From: Phycisphaerae bacterium
GTDB taxonomy: Bacteria > Planctomycetota > Phycisphaerae > Phycisphaerales > UBA1924
NCBI GenBank assembly: GCA_030432905.1
Contig: JAUILU010000005.1
Location: 124,001 to 188,000 of the forward strand
Reading direction: 5' to 3'
Length of the DNA: 64,000 nucleotides
The position numbers and the translations under genes were made by a program. Of the stretch, positions 31,234 to 41,631 are shown piece after piece. Below the pieces are notes generated by a model. That model was not told the DNA's origin, did not search any database, and saw only the letters and a program-made list of their open reading frames with translations. The first letter of the stretch is position 1. Every line of letters starts with the position of its first letter.

Positions 31234-33999
31234 CTAGACGACCTCGACCCAGGCGAGCAACTCAGTAGACAACCCGCCCGTTTGCCCAGCCAGACCACGA
31301 TGCGACAACTCTCGCTGCAGAGCAGGTTCGATGTATGATTCAAGCAGCCGCTCTCGGTCTTGACTGTCCAAGTTGGCCCGACTCGGTCGCAGCGAGAAGA
31401 CCTCCGCGTATCGCTTCTCCAAGAGTGGAGTTCGCTGCCCCTCGGTGTCCAAGGCCATCGGAACGAGATGCACGTTCGATTCGCCCGACCCGCCGAAGGA
31501 CTCGACGATCCAGATCGTCAAAACGCCGGATGGGAGTTCTCCATCAGCCGCCACGCACACACCCAACTCGTCGCTGCTGATCGTCTTCCAACGCTTCAGC
31601 ATCTGTACCAGGATCGGGTGATCGAGCCCGATCAGTTCCAGCGCTTCGTTCTCTTGAGCCTGTTCTCGGTCCAGAGTAAGCCGCTCACGGAAACCACCAT
31701 CCGGAAGCGAGATACGGAAGGTGCCGCCGTCTTCGGGGCGTAGCTCACCGCCGTCAGCATGGACCGATGCTTCGAGAAACGCCACGATGCGACGCTTGCC
31801 CGCATCGATGTCCGCAAATGGGCGGTAGTCGTCCAGGCTGAATCCATCGAGATCCTGGAACAACTCGAAGACAACCTGCCTGGCCTCATTGGCGTTCGAC
31901 ATGGCCGCTTCAAGTTCTTCACGAGTCCTACGGAGCTCGGGATCGGACAGCGCTTCCCGGTAGAGCGTGTCGTAGCTCAGGCGGTCTGATAGCTGCCCGA
32001 GGATCTGGGCCTTGAGGTCCTCGGCCACATTGCCGTGCTCATCAACCTTGCCGAGCGTCTTTGCGATCTCCAGCAGTTTGTCCGTCAATAGCAGGTAGAT
32101 CTTGCCCTCGATCGTGTCGGATAGCACGAGGTTGTAGACCTGCGCGGTGTCTTTCTGGCCGTATCGGTGGATGCGACCGATCCGTTGCTCAACATCCATC
32201 GGGTTCCAGGGCAGGTCGAAGTTGAAGAGCACCCGGGCGAACTGGAGGTTGATGCCTTCGCGCCCAGCCGCGGTGCACACCATGACGCGAGGACCATCAG
32301 CGCGACGGAACTTCTTCTCGGCGGCTAGCTTCGTCCCGTGGTCGCCACCACGGAGCACAACCACGCCCTGCCCGGGGTATGCCGCCTCGATCTCCTGCGA
32401 CAGCAAGTCAACGGTCGCGAGATAGGTCGCGAAGATGACCACCTTCTCGTCCGGGTTTTGCTCCCACAGGGCACCGAGCCCGCGAAGCAGCTTGTCGACC
32501 TTGGTTTCTCGCTCCTTGGGGTACGCCGCCAGCAGCTCGGCGATTCGCATCCGCTCCTCGGGCAACGAAAGCGAGACGCTGATCGCGGCCAGATCCTCGC
32601 CCTCTGCCGTCGTTGCCTCTTCGCTCTCCGAGGAGGCGGCGAGCGCGAGCTGGTCCTCGTCGAGCTTGCGGATCAGGCGGAGCTTCAGGTCGGCGAGAAT
32701 GCGATCCACCTCGCCACGCCCGGCCTGGTCCTGCGGCTGCCCCGTCTCCTGGTGGATGAGCTGGCGCGCTTCCTCCAGCAGGCGGGTGTGCCCATCGATG
32801 TCGAGCTCCTGATCCTTCAGGATGGCCTCGTGGATGGTCAGCATAAGTTGACGGCGGCGAAGCGTGCTCCGTACGGCCGCGAAGCTTGATGCAGCGATCT
32901 TCTGAAAGATCGTCATGACAAATCCGAGCGCCCGGCCTTGGTTGCCCTGCTTCTTCGCGAGGTCGAACCCATCTTGTAGGTACTCTCGGAGTTTCGCGTA
33001 GAACTCTCGCTCCGGATCCGACATGGTGAACGATTCGGTATGGACCCCGCGCCGGGCGAAGAGCGGCGAGCCGTCGGGCGTGCACGCGTCCGCCTTCGTC
33101 CGGCGGAACACCACGCTGTTGAGGCGGTGCCGTTCCTCGACCATCTCTTCGGCGTCGCCGAAGAGCGTCGGGTTCAGAAGCTGGACCAGCATCCAGAAGC
33201 GAAAGTGATCACCCTGGTGCGGCGTGGCGGACAACAGGAGCAGGTCGCGGGAGTGGTCGCGCATCGCCTCGGCGAGCTTGTAATTCTCCGTCTTCCGCAC
33301 CTTGCCGCCGCTCTTGTAGGCGGACAGGTGATGGGCCTCGTCGAAAACCACCAGGTCCCATTTTGGCGCATCGAGAATACGGCGAACGCGTGTGCGGCGC
33401 TTCAGGGTGTCGACGCTTGCGATCAGCCGGTCATGCTTGGCGAATGCATTCGACTTGCGGTCGGTCACGTCGCCTGAGCTTCCGAAGACCTCGAAGTCGA
33501 GGTTGAAGACCTCGTTGAGCTCGCGGTGCCAGTTGTTGACGAGGCCCGCCGGGACGATCATCAGGGCACGGTTCAACTCGCCGCGGCTGGCCAACTCTCG
33601 GAGGACCAGCGCTGTCTCGATCGTCTTGCCGAGGCCCACCTCGTCCGCAATGAGAAAGCGCCTCGGCGACGCTGTCGCGATGCGGTGTGTCAGCACCACC
33701 TGGTGGGGCAGAAGGTCGATCCGGGCGGCGGTCAGCGCCGCGGCGTTCTCCATGAGCGGGAGAGCGTGAGCCTCGACATGCAACCAGATGCGGCGCAGCC
33801 GGTCCGCATCGCCGCCGACATTCTCGATGATCCGGTCGACGCGGCTCGTGGCCGGCTTGACCGAGGCCGTGTTGACCCGGCGCTCGCCGGACGGGAAGAA
33901 CACCCGCAGGTAGCCGTCCGAGCCGATGGCGACGACCACGCCCTCGCCGAAGTCGGCGTGCGCGACGCGATCGCCAGGCTTGAACAGAACCTCCGGCAT
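31234..33999 (-). CDS. SNF2/RapA-like DNA helicase (BrxHII/DrmD-like) of the BREX-like operon
   Basis: 921 aa. A short N-terminal beta domain (FKPGDRVAHADFGEGVVVAI, CarD/Tudor-like), then SNF2 motifs: DEVGLGKT (119-126), DEAH (220-223), LLLSATPHQGD, and helicase-C VVIFATYLATVDLL with QRIGRIHRYGQK. The family fits COG0553 helicases found in type 3 BREX (BrxHII) and DISARM (DrmD). It starts right after the stop of the 173-aa gene upstream and is the last gene of the operon. It likely translocates on DNA during phage exclusion. Confidence 0.9.
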   Translation of the reverse strand: MPEVLFKPGDRVAHADFGEGVVVAIGSDGYLRVFFPSGERRVNTASVKPATSRVDRIIENVGGDADRLRRIWLHVEAHALPLMENAAALTAARIDLLPHQVVLTHRIATASPRRFLIADEVGLGKTIETALVLRELASRGELNRALMIVPAGLVNNWHRELNEVFNLDFEVFGSSGDVTDRKSNAFAKHDRLIASVDTLKRRTRVRRILDAPKWDLVVFDEAHHLSAYKSGGKVRKTENYKLAEAMRDHSRDLLLLSATPHQGDHFRFWMLVQLLNPTLFGDAEEMVEERHRLNSVVFRRTKADACTPDGSPLFARRGVHTESFTMSDPEREFYAKLREYLQDGFDLAKKQGNQGRALGFVMTIFQKIAASSFAAVRSTLRRRQLMLTIHEAILKDQELDIDGHTRLLEEARQLIHQETGQPQDQAGRGEVDRILADLKLRLIRKLDEDQLALAASSESEEATTAEGEDLAAISVSLSLPEERMRIAELLAAYPKERETKVDKLLRGLGALWEQNPDEKVVIFATYLATVDLLSQEIEAAYPGQGVVVLRGGDHGTKLAAEKKFRRADGPRVMVCTAAGREGINLQFARVLFNFDLPWNPMDVEQRIGRIHRYGQKDTAQVYNLVLSDTIEGKIYLLLTDKLLEIAKTLGKVDEHGNVAEDLKAQILGQLSDRLSYDTLYREALSDPELRRTREELEAAMSNANEARQVVFELFQDLDGFSLDDYRPFADIDAGKRRIVAFLEASVHADGGELRPEDGGTFRISLPDGGFRERLTLDREQAQENEALELIGLDHPILVQMLKRWKTISSDELGVCVAADGELPSGVLTIWIVESFGGSGESNVHLVPMALDTEGQRTPLLEKRYAEVFSLRPSRANLDSQDRERLLESYIEPALQRELSHRGLAGQTGGLSTELLAWVEVV

Positions 34000-34000
34000 A

Positions 34001-34522
34001 TCAGCTGATCCTCGGGTGGTGCAGGCCGACCCAATGCTTGCCGTCGTAGTCGGCGTTGGAGTCCTGCGTGTTCATGAGCCGCTCGATCTCGTTCTCTGCA
34101 CCGGACCAGAGCAACTGCCCGATGTGCAGGCCGTCCTCCCCAGAGCCCCGATGCTTGTAGTGGTACGTCTCGCTCGCGCCGCGCATGGTGATCCGGTTGC
34201 GGCCGGACGGGAGCCAGAAGACGAGCCCCGCCTGCCCCTCGTAGAACGACTGGAACGAGAGGATCGCGGGACGCAGGTCCTCGGTCAGCCAGCGTTCGGC
34301 GTCCGGGCCGTCGAGGACATCGAGGCAGCCCTCGACCCCGGCAACGACAATCGCGTCGCCGCCGGCCACTGGCAGGGCGTCGGGCCAGTCGTCGACCATC
34401 GCGAACATCTGGCGGATCGACACGACCTCAAGGGGGTCGGCGATAGCCGCCATCGCCTCAGCGTCCCACAGCAACGAGAACCCCTTGCGCGACCAGCTCT
34501 GATTGAATCGCGTGCGGACCAT
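34001..34522 (-). CDS. Conserved small protein of the helicase-methylase operon
   Basis: 173 aa from ATG 34522 (TGATG: a 1-nt overlap with the DUF1156 stop). MVRTRFNQSWSRKGFSLLWD opens an alpha/beta protein with GQAGLVFWLPSGRNRI and LLWSGAENEIERLM. I recognise no enzyme motif. Its tight position between methylase and helicase genes, with 1-nt overlap and no gap on either side, suggests a dedicated subunit or adaptor of the system. Confidence 0.75.
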   Translation of the reverse strand: MVRTRFNQSWSRKGFSLLWDAEAMAAIADPLEVVSIRQMFAMVDDWPDALPVAGGDAIVVAGVEGCLDVLDGPDAERWLTEDLRPAILSFQSFYEGQAGLVFWLPSGRNRITMRGASETYHYKHRGSGEDGLHIGQLLWSGAENEIERLMNTQDSNADYDGKHWVGLHHPRIS

Positions 34523-37500
34523 CAGTCGTCCTCCCCGAGTTCGTCGAAGAGCGTCAGTTCCTTGGCCTTCGGCTGGTTCTTGGCCTCCCACGCCTTGTAG
34601 AGCTGCGAGGCGGTCACGGCGGCGTTGCGGGTGGGCGAGTCAGCACCGTGCGTCTTGAACCAGGTCAGGATCGACCCGAGGGCTGGGTGCGGGCGGAAGT
34701 TGGCGTTGTTGAGCGTCTCGCTCGCGTTGATGCCACTGTTCTCGAAGCAGGCTCCGATGAAGAACATGGCCTGGTCGTAGTCACTGGTCATGCCGCGACG
34801 CTGCTTGCCGACCCAGCTCTGCGCGATCTCCAACGGCGGGACGAGATAGAAGACCTTCTTCTTCTCGGTCACCCAGCCGCGGCTCTCAAAGTCTGATGGC
34901 GAGCTGCCGGTGCCGCGGAGGAACTTCTGCATCTGGTCGCGCGGAAGCTCGTCCTTGCCGTCGAACAGACGGAGCAGCATCCGTGTGAAAGGCTCGGCGT
35001 TGTGCGGTGGTGGCTCCTTCACGCCACCCGCTTCTTCGTCGAGGAGTTGGTTTACACCGAGCAGGGCTTCAAGGACGGACATCGGCGTGTCCTGATCCTT
35101 GTAGACCTTGCCGTAGTGGCGGGAGAAGTGTTCCAGGGCCTTGCCGCGCCGGATCACCTGGAGGTCGGCTTCGGGCAGCCCATCCTCCTGATGGTGCTCG
35201 AGAAGGACTTGAAGATCGCGCACGTCCTGAATGACCTGTCTGCGAAGCTTCGCCCACGAAATAGGACGAGGCTCAAATGTTCGCTTACGACACACATGAA
35301 TAATGTCATACTCAATCTTCTGCGAGCCGAACTGAGCATTATCACCCTTGCTTTCGTCGCCCCGAATCGGATATGTCGCGATGAGGTTATAGCCAGCGTC
35401 AAAGAGCGATTCGAGCACTGACACCCATGCCTTGTCCTCGTTGTGATGAAACGTGAAGGTCAGCACACCGCCAGGCTTTAGGATGCGGGCTGCTTCGCGC
35501 CAACACTCCGTGAGAAGCCTCTGGTAGAACTCGTCTGCTGGCGTCTTTCCCGTGTCGCCCGCGACACCGGGATGCCTTGCCGTATTCGCGACTGCCTCAA
35601 GGGCTTTCGGAGTGTGTTCCGAGCCGAAGTACTCGGGGTACTGCGACTTCAGTGGAATGCGCATCCATACATAGAAAAAGTCGGCAAGCTCAGCGTACTG
35701 CAGAATTCCACCAAAAGGAGGATCAGTCACGACGGCATCGTACGACCCCTCAGAGATAGTTTGGAGCTCGGTTGATGTTCCGCAGGTAAGTTGCTCGGAT
35801 GCCGAAAGACAGGCGAGGGACTCGCGATGACTAACCGGATCCTCGCAGCACACTTTCTCGCTCTTACCTGCAACCTCCTTGGAAACCAGTGGGGCCACAC
35901 TGGCAAGATGCTCTTTGTGGACGCACTCCGTTGGGTCGTTCAGCCAATCCAATGCGGCACGGATGTTGTCGCACTGGGTGCTCCAATTGCCGCGCCCCAG
36001 CTTTGAGAACACGCCATTCTCTACAAAATTGTTCTTGGGGTTATAGTTATTATTGCTCATGAATGGCACGAGCTTGTCGTACCCGATGTCCCAAAAGCAG
36101 AAGCTATTCTGATTGCGAAGATACTGCTGAAATGAGCCGAGGACCATCTCTCGTTCAGGATTCTGGCCTTCGCGTGCAGGGCTTCCGGCTACCGCCTTTA
36201 AGAGCAACGACAGTACGAGTGACTGACGCGGGCCGAAGAAGTCGATCCACCTCGTGAAGCCGTGCTTCGGTAGAGGGTCCTTCACATGCGTGCGGTCGCC
36301 ATACGGAATCTCCGAGTCAGGCCAGTATCCGGCTAGATCATTGCTCGAACGCACTGCCCATTCTCGTACCGAGGCATCAAAGCTAGCCGATGACCGCGCG
36401 GGGGCGAAGAAGCGACCATTGTACAACTCGCCAGCGGAGTCGCACTCGGGGCAATAGGCGTGTACGGCATACATTGCCACAGGGGCGTTTGTCTTGTGAT
36501 GCTGCAGGGACTTCAAGATCAGCTGAGAAGTGCCGCAGGTAGCGGCCTGACACGTAAAGCGACTGTTGCCGGGGACTGTCCCGCCTTCCTTGCCTGTACG
36601 AAGAGTCGTTTTGTCGTCGAGGACAATCGTCTCGGGCAACTCGCCACGGTGCTCGACCAGTTGGCAGGCCTTAGCGCGAACGGCGTTCCACCTTATTGTC
36701 GATTCAGGATCACTGCGATTACAACCGCCATATGACCGACCTTCGGGATCGACGGACGACTCGCCCTTGAGCCAGTCCGGGTGCACGAGTAGCGTGAGTT
36801 CGATCTTCTTCTTGCCCGGCTTGGCGAGCGAGCCGAACCGCTCTTCCTTCCCGCAGTGCGGGCAGGTCGCAGATTCGGGATTGCCGGCCATGTTGAGGTT
36901 GGCGATGGCGTAGGGCTTCTCGGTGTCAGCGACGACAAGTTCGACGCCCGGGGCCATGCGGGCCTCGCGGTCTTCGAGGTCGTACTTGCCGGTGCAGTGC
37001 TTGCAGGTGCGCTTCCACGCCTTGATGGAGATGGTCTTCACCGCCATGACAGGAGACGACATGATCGGCGTGCGGTGGCCGCAGCCGGTGACCTGGCACG
37101 GCCCGTGCTTGGCCCAGAAGGTGTAGATGACCTCGGGGCCTTCGTAGCGATACTCCATCCGTTCCTCGGGCGTGAGGGCGAGCGGGTCGAAGTCTTCGCC
37201 CATGAGCTGGTCGCCCTCGGGGCCTGCGCCGATCTTGTACCACTTGCCCTTGTGCCCGCGCGGACAATCGCAGGCGTAGAACGGCATGATCTGCGGCTTG
37301 ACCTCGGCCTCTATGTCGGCAAGCAGCTTCTCGACCTCGGCCTTGTCGACCTGGGCGAGTTCGTTCTTGACGACGAACCACGCGACCGGGTTGAGGTCGT
37401 TGCCGTACATCTGCATGCCGAGGCGCGAGCCCTCGACGACGGTGGTGCCGCCGCCCATGAAGATGTCAGCGACCTTGAGGTTCTTGAAGGTGCCCTTCTT

Positions 37501-37866
37501 CTGGTGATTACCGTAGTAGACATCCCAGACAAGCTTCGCGGCCTCGGCAGGATCGTCCGGGGCCTTGATGGCGGCGGCGAGCAACATCGAGCGGAACACG
37601 CTGCTACGCCGGCGCGCCCACCACTTGGACATCTGGTAGATGGGCTTGCCCGCGTTGCCTTCAATGGCGGCGATCTGGTTGATGGGGATGATCGGGAAGT
37701 CGACCTCAAGGCAGGTCAGCGGGCGGTTGGGGTCGGAGAAGTCGACGGTCTCCAGGTCCCACGCTTTCCCCGCGTTCACGGCCTTGGCTACCTCGCGTGC
37801 GACCCATTCGGGCTTGTTGAGGCCCTCGTCTTTCCATGGCTGCGGCTTCTTTGTCGTCGTGGCCAT
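34522..37866 (-). CDS. DUF1156 adenine-specific DNA methylase with zinc ribbons (PglXI-like)
   Basis: 1,114 aa from ATG 37866, two bases after the PglZ stop. N-terminal DUF1156 signature (FPIIPINQIAAIEGN, PIYQMSKWWARRR); SAM motif I VADIFMGGGTTVVEG; several Cys pairs of zinc-ribbon type (CDCPRGHKGKWY, CKHCTGKY, CPHCGKEERFG, CPECDSAGE); catalytic motif IV VTDPPFGGILQYAELADFFY near residue 720. Family COG1743, used as the methylase in type 3 BREX and related defence loci, where it marks self DNA. About 34.9-36.7 kb in the middle is less GC-biased, suggesting a variable recognition region. Confidence 0.9.
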   Translation of the reverse strand: MATTTKKPQPWKDEGLNKPEWVAREVAKAVNAGKAWDLETVDFSDPNRPLTCLEVDFPIIPINQIAAIEGNAGKPIYQMSKWWARRRSSVFRSMLLAAAIKAPDDPAEAAKLVWDVYYGNHQKKGTFKNLKVADIFMGGGTTVVEGSRLGMQMYGNDLNPVAWFVVKNELAQVDKAEVEKLLADIEAEVKPQIMPFYACDCPRGHKGKWYKIGAGPEGDQLMGEDFDPLALTPEERMEYRYEGPEVIYTFWAKHGPCQVTGCGHRTPIMSSPVMAVKTISIKAWKRTCKHCTGKYDLEDREARMAPGVELVVADTEKPYAIANLNMAGNPESATCPHCGKEERFGSLAKPGKKKIELTLLVHPDWLKGESSVDPEGRSYGGCNRSDPESTIRWNAVRAKACQLVEHRGELPETIVLDDKTTLRTGKEGGTVPGNSRFTCQAATCGTSQLILKSLQHHKTNAPVAMYAVHAYCPECDSAGELYNGRFFAPARSSASFDASVREWAVRSSNDLAGYWPDSEIPYGDRTHVKDPLPKHGFTRWIDFFGPRQSLVLSLLLKAVAGSPAREGQNPEREMVLGSFQQYLRNQNSFCFWDIGYDKLVPFMSNNNYNPKNNFVENGVFSKLGRGNWSTQCDNIRAALDWLNDPTECVHKEHLASVAPLVSKEVAGKSEKVCCEDPVSHRESLACLSASEQLTCGTSTELQTISEGSYDAVVTDPPFGGILQYAELADFFYVWMRIPLKSQYPEYFGSEHTPKALEAVANTARHPGVAGDTGKTPADEFYQRLLTECWREAARILKPGGVLTFTFHHNEDKAWVSVLESLFDAGYNLIATYPIRGDESKGDNAQFGSQKIEYDIIHVCRKRTFEPRPISWAKLRRQVIQDVRDLQVLLEHHQEDGLPEADLQVIRRGKALEHFSRHYGKVYKDQDTPMSVLEALLGVNQLLDEEAGGVKEPPPHNAEPFTRMLLRLFDGKDELPRDQMQKFLRGTGSSPSDFESRGWVTEKKKVFYLVPPLEIAQSWVGKQRRGMTSDYDQAMFFIGACFENSGINASETLNNANFRPHPALGSILTWFKTHGADSPTRNAAVTASQLYKAWEAKNQPKAKELTLFDELGEDD

Positions 37867-37868
37867 GA

Positions 37869-38870
37869 TCAAGCCCCGCCTTTCTTGCTGAGCTCGATGA
37901 ATGGCACCGCGACCTCAAGGATGGAGAGCCCGCCGTGAGTGAGTGTGGGGTATCCGCCGGCGCTCTTCCATTTGCGACGACCGTTGACGAACAGATGGGA
38001 GCCGTGGTCGGTATCGAGCCGAAGGTCGATGGGCGGCACCCACGGGGCGCGCTCCGCATCGGAGGCGGTCCAGCGGCCGCTCTTGAAGGTCTTCTTCAGG
38101 TGGTCCGAGTGGTCGTTGCCCGCGTCGGTGAACAGTTCGCTCGCGGCATAGCCGTGATCGGAGGTGATGATCAGGCGTCGACCCTCCGCGAGCCGACTGA
38201 CGAGAGACCAGAAGGCGTCGCCCCGGAGGTAATCTGCCGCCTTGGCGATCAGGGGACGCAGCCCCTCGCCGGCGTCGGCGAAGTCGTGGACATCCTTGTC
38301 GGGCCACTCGTGCCAGAAGACCCAGTCGGACTGCGAGCCGACCATGCCGGCGCAGTCTTCCCATGGCAGGTTTGAGCATTCGGTTGTAGCCCCTGGTAGG
38401 TGGTGGGATGAGCCGGCGCGATTCGCGCCCAGCGACGACCGCTGCGCGAAGCCCATCGCTTTGGCGAATGGCGTTGTGTCGGCGGGAAGCTCGGCTCCGG
38501 TTGTACGCGAATCGTGGATGTTGAAGCCGCGGTCCTCAGCACCGGCCAGCAGCCAGGGGACCTCGCGGAGCGACAGTGCATCGAGGATCAGCACGGCACG
38601 CCCGGAGCCTCGGCCCTGCCACCACGCGGCGAGTTCCTTGCTTGTGCGGGGAATGCACGACTCGTACTCGGCCCAGAGATCCCATCCCGCGGTGGCGAGG
38701 AAATGATCGAGGTCACTGATCTCGCGATCGCGGCGAACGATTTCGGATTTGGGCTTGGCGATACCGAACGGTACGGCGCAAATGTCCCAGGCATGCTGAA
38801 ACACAGCGGTCCATGCCTCGGGCGGCGATGCACTCTGGAGCTGATGAAGAAGATCACCCGGAAGCGTCAT
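37869..38870 (-). CDS. pglZ: PglZ-domain protein (alkaline-phosphatase fold) of BREX-like system
   Basis: 333 aa, short compared with most PglZ proteins. Core motifs of the alkaline-phosphatase superfamily: LILDALSLREVPWLL, LIITSDHGYAAS and THGGLSILEVAVPFIEL, the last being the PglZ hallmark. PglZ is the one component common to all BREX types; its nuclease or phosphatase role is debated. It overlaps the DUF499 gene by 4 nt. The N-terminal ~90 residues are helical and would dock to the ATPase. Confidence 0.88.
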   Translation of the reverse strand: MTLPGDLLHQLQSASPPEAWTAVFQHAWDICAVPFGIAKPKSEIVRRDREISDLDHFLATAGWDLWAEYESCIPRTSKELAAWWQGRGSGRAVLILDALSLREVPWLLAGAEDRGFNIHDSRTTGAELPADTTPFAKAMGFAQRSSLGANRAGSSHHLPGATTECSNLPWEDCAGMVGSQSDWVFWHEWPDKDVHDFADAGEGLRPLIAKAADYLRGDAFWSLVSRLAEGRRLIITSDHGYAASELFTDAGNDHSDHLKKTFKSGRWTASDAERAPWVPPIDLRLDTDHGSHLFVNGRRKWKSAGGYPTLTHGGLSILEVAVPFIELSKKGGA

Positions 38871-41602
38871 TCCGATTGCTCCTTCTCCAGCCCAAGCTCG
38901 TACGTCATCCCGTCGGGCAGCTTCTTAATGATCTCTTGCAGCTGTGCGCCGGTGAGCTTGCCGACCTTGAGCTGAAGGTTGTGGATCTGTGTGCCGGCCC
39001 TGATGCCCTGCGATTCAATCCGGCCCAAGAGGTTCAGCGAGGAGGTTGCGGGGATGTCGATCGGGACGCGCGTGGTCGAGCCGCCGAAGATGCCGCCGGG
39101 CGTTGCCCCGGCACCTCCGGTTGGTCCTGGACCGCTGCCTCCGCCCGGTTCGCCTGCACCGCCAGTGCCGCCATCACCTGATGTGCCGCCGCCCGGCTGA
39201 ACTCCGCCGCCGGGGAGACCACCGCCAGGGCCCGGAGGCGTGGGGACGCCGCCCGTGCCCGGGACGCTCTGGGGCAGAAGGACATGCGTCTCGTCAAGAT
39301 GGCGACCGGTGCCGAGTTGGCCCTTCAGCCGCCGCCATGCCGCATCCTCGTCCTCGTGATCCTCCTGCTGGAGGTATCGCTGCCCTCGAAGATTGATTGC
39401 GATCTCGCCTTTCGCGCAGAGGCGGATGATGCGTTCCTTGACCAAGGTCTCACCGAGCCATGGGATGCAGTCTTTGCCGCCGGGCCGGGGCTCACGGAGT
39501 TCTCGTAGGAGCTTGCCGATCGCCTCGTTGTTCTCGGCGGCGGCGAGGATGAACTCTTCAAAGTCCTCAGGGATGAACAGGTTCTCGCCGATCAGCTTCT
39601 CGATCGAGTCTGGGATGCTGGTGCCTTGGGCACGATGCGACTCGATGTGGAAGCGGCAGTTCTCAGGCTGCTGGAAGTTCCAGTTCGCAAGAATTGCGAA
39701 GCGATCGAACCGTACCTTGAGGATGTCGCGGAGTTCCTTCTGGTACTTCGACTGCAGCCGCCCATACTCTGGATTCTGCGTTTTCCATTGCTCGGCGAGA
39801 TGCACGCATCGAGCGAGCACGATCAGGTTGCGGTCGTTGAACAGGTTGGTGCTGCCGTCCTGAGGGATAAGGAACCGCACTGCGTTTCGATTCTTAGGGA
39901 GGTACTCGCGCACCCACCGGCCGAGCGCCGCCTCAGGATTCGTGGGTGCTTCCGGAAGCACGAGGATCGGAAGGCGGTCGTCCCATTGATTCGGTTGATC
40001 AGCCTCGTCGATCGATGCCCACGGCTCGCGTTGCCATACCTGGGGCAGAACGATGACCCGGAATCGGGTTGCCGTATCTTCCGATCCGCCGATGACGTAG
40101 CGTGTCTCTTTCGCCAGTTTCTCGGTGTCCTGACCCTCTTGGAACAGGCGATCGTTTCTGGCGCTAGCGATGAGCTTTGCCTGAGGATTCTCTTCCTCCT
40201 TGAAGATGTACCGGTTGCCATCCTCGTGGATATTGAAGCTGTTCTCAACGATGGTCGAGAGCTCGACTTGGAATGCGTTGTCGTCGACTGCCTGGTCCCG
40301 TGTCACGTCGACTTGAAGGGTGGCTTGATCTGCTCCCGCCTGGTTGATGTCCGCCAACGAGCGAAGCCAAAGGGCTCCAAGAACTCCTTCAAGACGAGGA
40401 AGACGCATTGCGTGATCCGGAACGGCATCCCGCACCGCTTCGAGGTTTCTCAGTGCCTTTTCTCGAAGTTTAGCGTGATGGTGGTTGGCGACCGAGTCGA
40501 GCAATGCCTCCATGCCGCTCTTGTCTTCGTCGAGCTGGAAATCGGCAGCCGTGATGACAGCTGAATGGTCACCGGCTCGCTTGAAGAGATCGGCGAGGAT
40601 CCTGATCAGATCACGTGTGCCTTGAGCACTGGTCGCGATGAGAACCTGATCCTCGAGGAGCTTCATCAGGTGAGTGGCGTACGGCCACATCTCGATGAAC
40701 TCCTCCGAGAGGCGAGCATGCTCGGCGGGCGGGGTGTTCCGAAGCCGGAAGTACTCTTCGGCGTGCGGTTTGATAGTCGACGCGATCTGGGATCGGGGGA
40801 CCTGCAGGCGGTTCTCGAAGAGCCGATGAAGCAGTAGTCGGGCACGGTCCTGCTTTGCTGTGATCCCGGTGAAGTCCACGATCACTGGGTTGACGCGCTG
40901 GATCTGCTGGAACGCGTCGGTCTTGCCGTTGCGAACCGACACAACAAGCAGCAGCCGGTCGGGATGCTCCTTCGCGATCTCTGACAGAATCTGGATGAAA
41001 TTGAACGCCCAAGTCTGCCAGCGGTTTTGCTTGGAGTTGGTTAGTCCATCGAACCATGTCTGGAACTCGTCAAGGATGAGCGCCATCGGCGTGTGGTCCA
41101 ACATCTCCATAATGATGCTGGTGCTCGGTACATCTGTCTTCTTGTCGCCTTGAGCCTCCCACTTGCCCTTGCTGTACTGTCCTTGTGGATGATTCGCAAA
41201 GACCAGATCCCACAGCGTCTTGTAATGCTGTTGATGGAGGCTTTCACTCACAACATGCATCGACGGGCGAAGCGAGATCCGGTCAAGAACGTCGTTTGAC
41301 AGCATGTCGCGCCAATGCGTCAGCCAGGTGGTCGTTGCATCACTATTTGTGAGCGCGTGGTACAGCGTCGCCATCAGGTGCGACTTGCCTTGTCCCCGCT
41401 CTCCCTTCAGAACAATCGGCCGACCCTGATCTGGTCCGGAGGCTTCCAGCATCTTCAAAACGTCGATGCTGGGATAGGTGATGCGCAGAAAATCGCTCGC
41501 GGGGACCTGGGTCGCGCCGGTGTTGTTCTTGTTTGTGAGCTCGATGGCGGTGCCTTTTAGGCGACGGCCCTTGAACTCCTCTCTCAGCTTCAATCCCAGC
41601 AT
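38867..41602 (-). CDS. DUF499 ATPase (BrxC/PglY-like) of BREX-like system
   Basis: 911 aa from ATG 41602, preceded by AGAGGA at 5-6 nt; an upstream in-frame start at 41674 would overlap the HTH gene. P-loop GERGQGKSHLMATLYHAL and Walker B ALILDEFQTWFDG define the large DUF499 STAND-like ATPase found as BrxC/PglY in BREX. Near the C-terminus is a Gly/Pro-rich linker (about residues 790-840) with runs such as GGTSGDGGTGGAGEPGGGSG, then a short terminal domain ending LEKEQSE. ATP-driven sensing or assembly is the inferred role. Confidence 0.88.
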   Translation of the reverse strand: MLGLKLREEFKGRRLKGTAIELTNKNNTGATQVPASDFLRITYPSIDVLKMLEASGPDQGRPIVLKGERGQGKSHLMATLYHALTNSDATTTWLTHWRDMLSNDVLDRISLRPSMHVVSESLHQQHYKTLWDLVFANHPQGQYSKGKWEAQGDKKTDVPSTSIIMEMLDHTPMALILDEFQTWFDGLTNSKQNRWQTWAFNFIQILSEIAKEHPDRLLLVVSVRNGKTDAFQQIQRVNPVIVDFTGITAKQDRARLLLHRLFENRLQVPRSQIASTIKPHAEEYFRLRNTPPAEHARLSEEFIEMWPYATHLMKLLEDQVLIATSAQGTRDLIRILADLFKRAGDHSAVITAADFQLDEDKSGMEALLDSVANHHHAKLREKALRNLEAVRDAVPDHAMRLPRLEGVLGALWLRSLADINQAGADQATLQVDVTRDQAVDDNAFQVELSTIVENSFNIHEDGNRYIFKEEENPQAKLIASARNDRLFQEGQDTEKLAKETRYVIGGSEDTATRFRVIVLPQVWQREPWASIDEADQPNQWDDRLPILVLPEAPTNPEAALGRWVREYLPKNRNAVRFLIPQDGSTNLFNDRNLIVLARCVHLAEQWKTQNPEYGRLQSKYQKELRDILKVRFDRFAILANWNFQQPENCRFHIESHRAQGTSIPDSIEKLIGENLFIPEDFEEFILAAAENNEAIGKLLRELREPRPGGKDCIPWLGETLVKERIIRLCAKGEIAINLRGQRYLQQEDHEDEDAAWRRLKGQLGTGRHLDETHVLLPQSVPGTGGVPTPPGPGGGLPGGGVQPGGGTSGDGGTGGAGEPGGGSGPGPTGGAGATPGGIFGGSTTRVPIDIPATSSLNLLGRIESQGIRAGTQIHNLQLKVGKLTGAQLQEIIKKLPDGMTYELGLEKEQSE

Positions 41603-41631
41603 CTTGTTCCTCTGCACCGGATGTGACGCGA

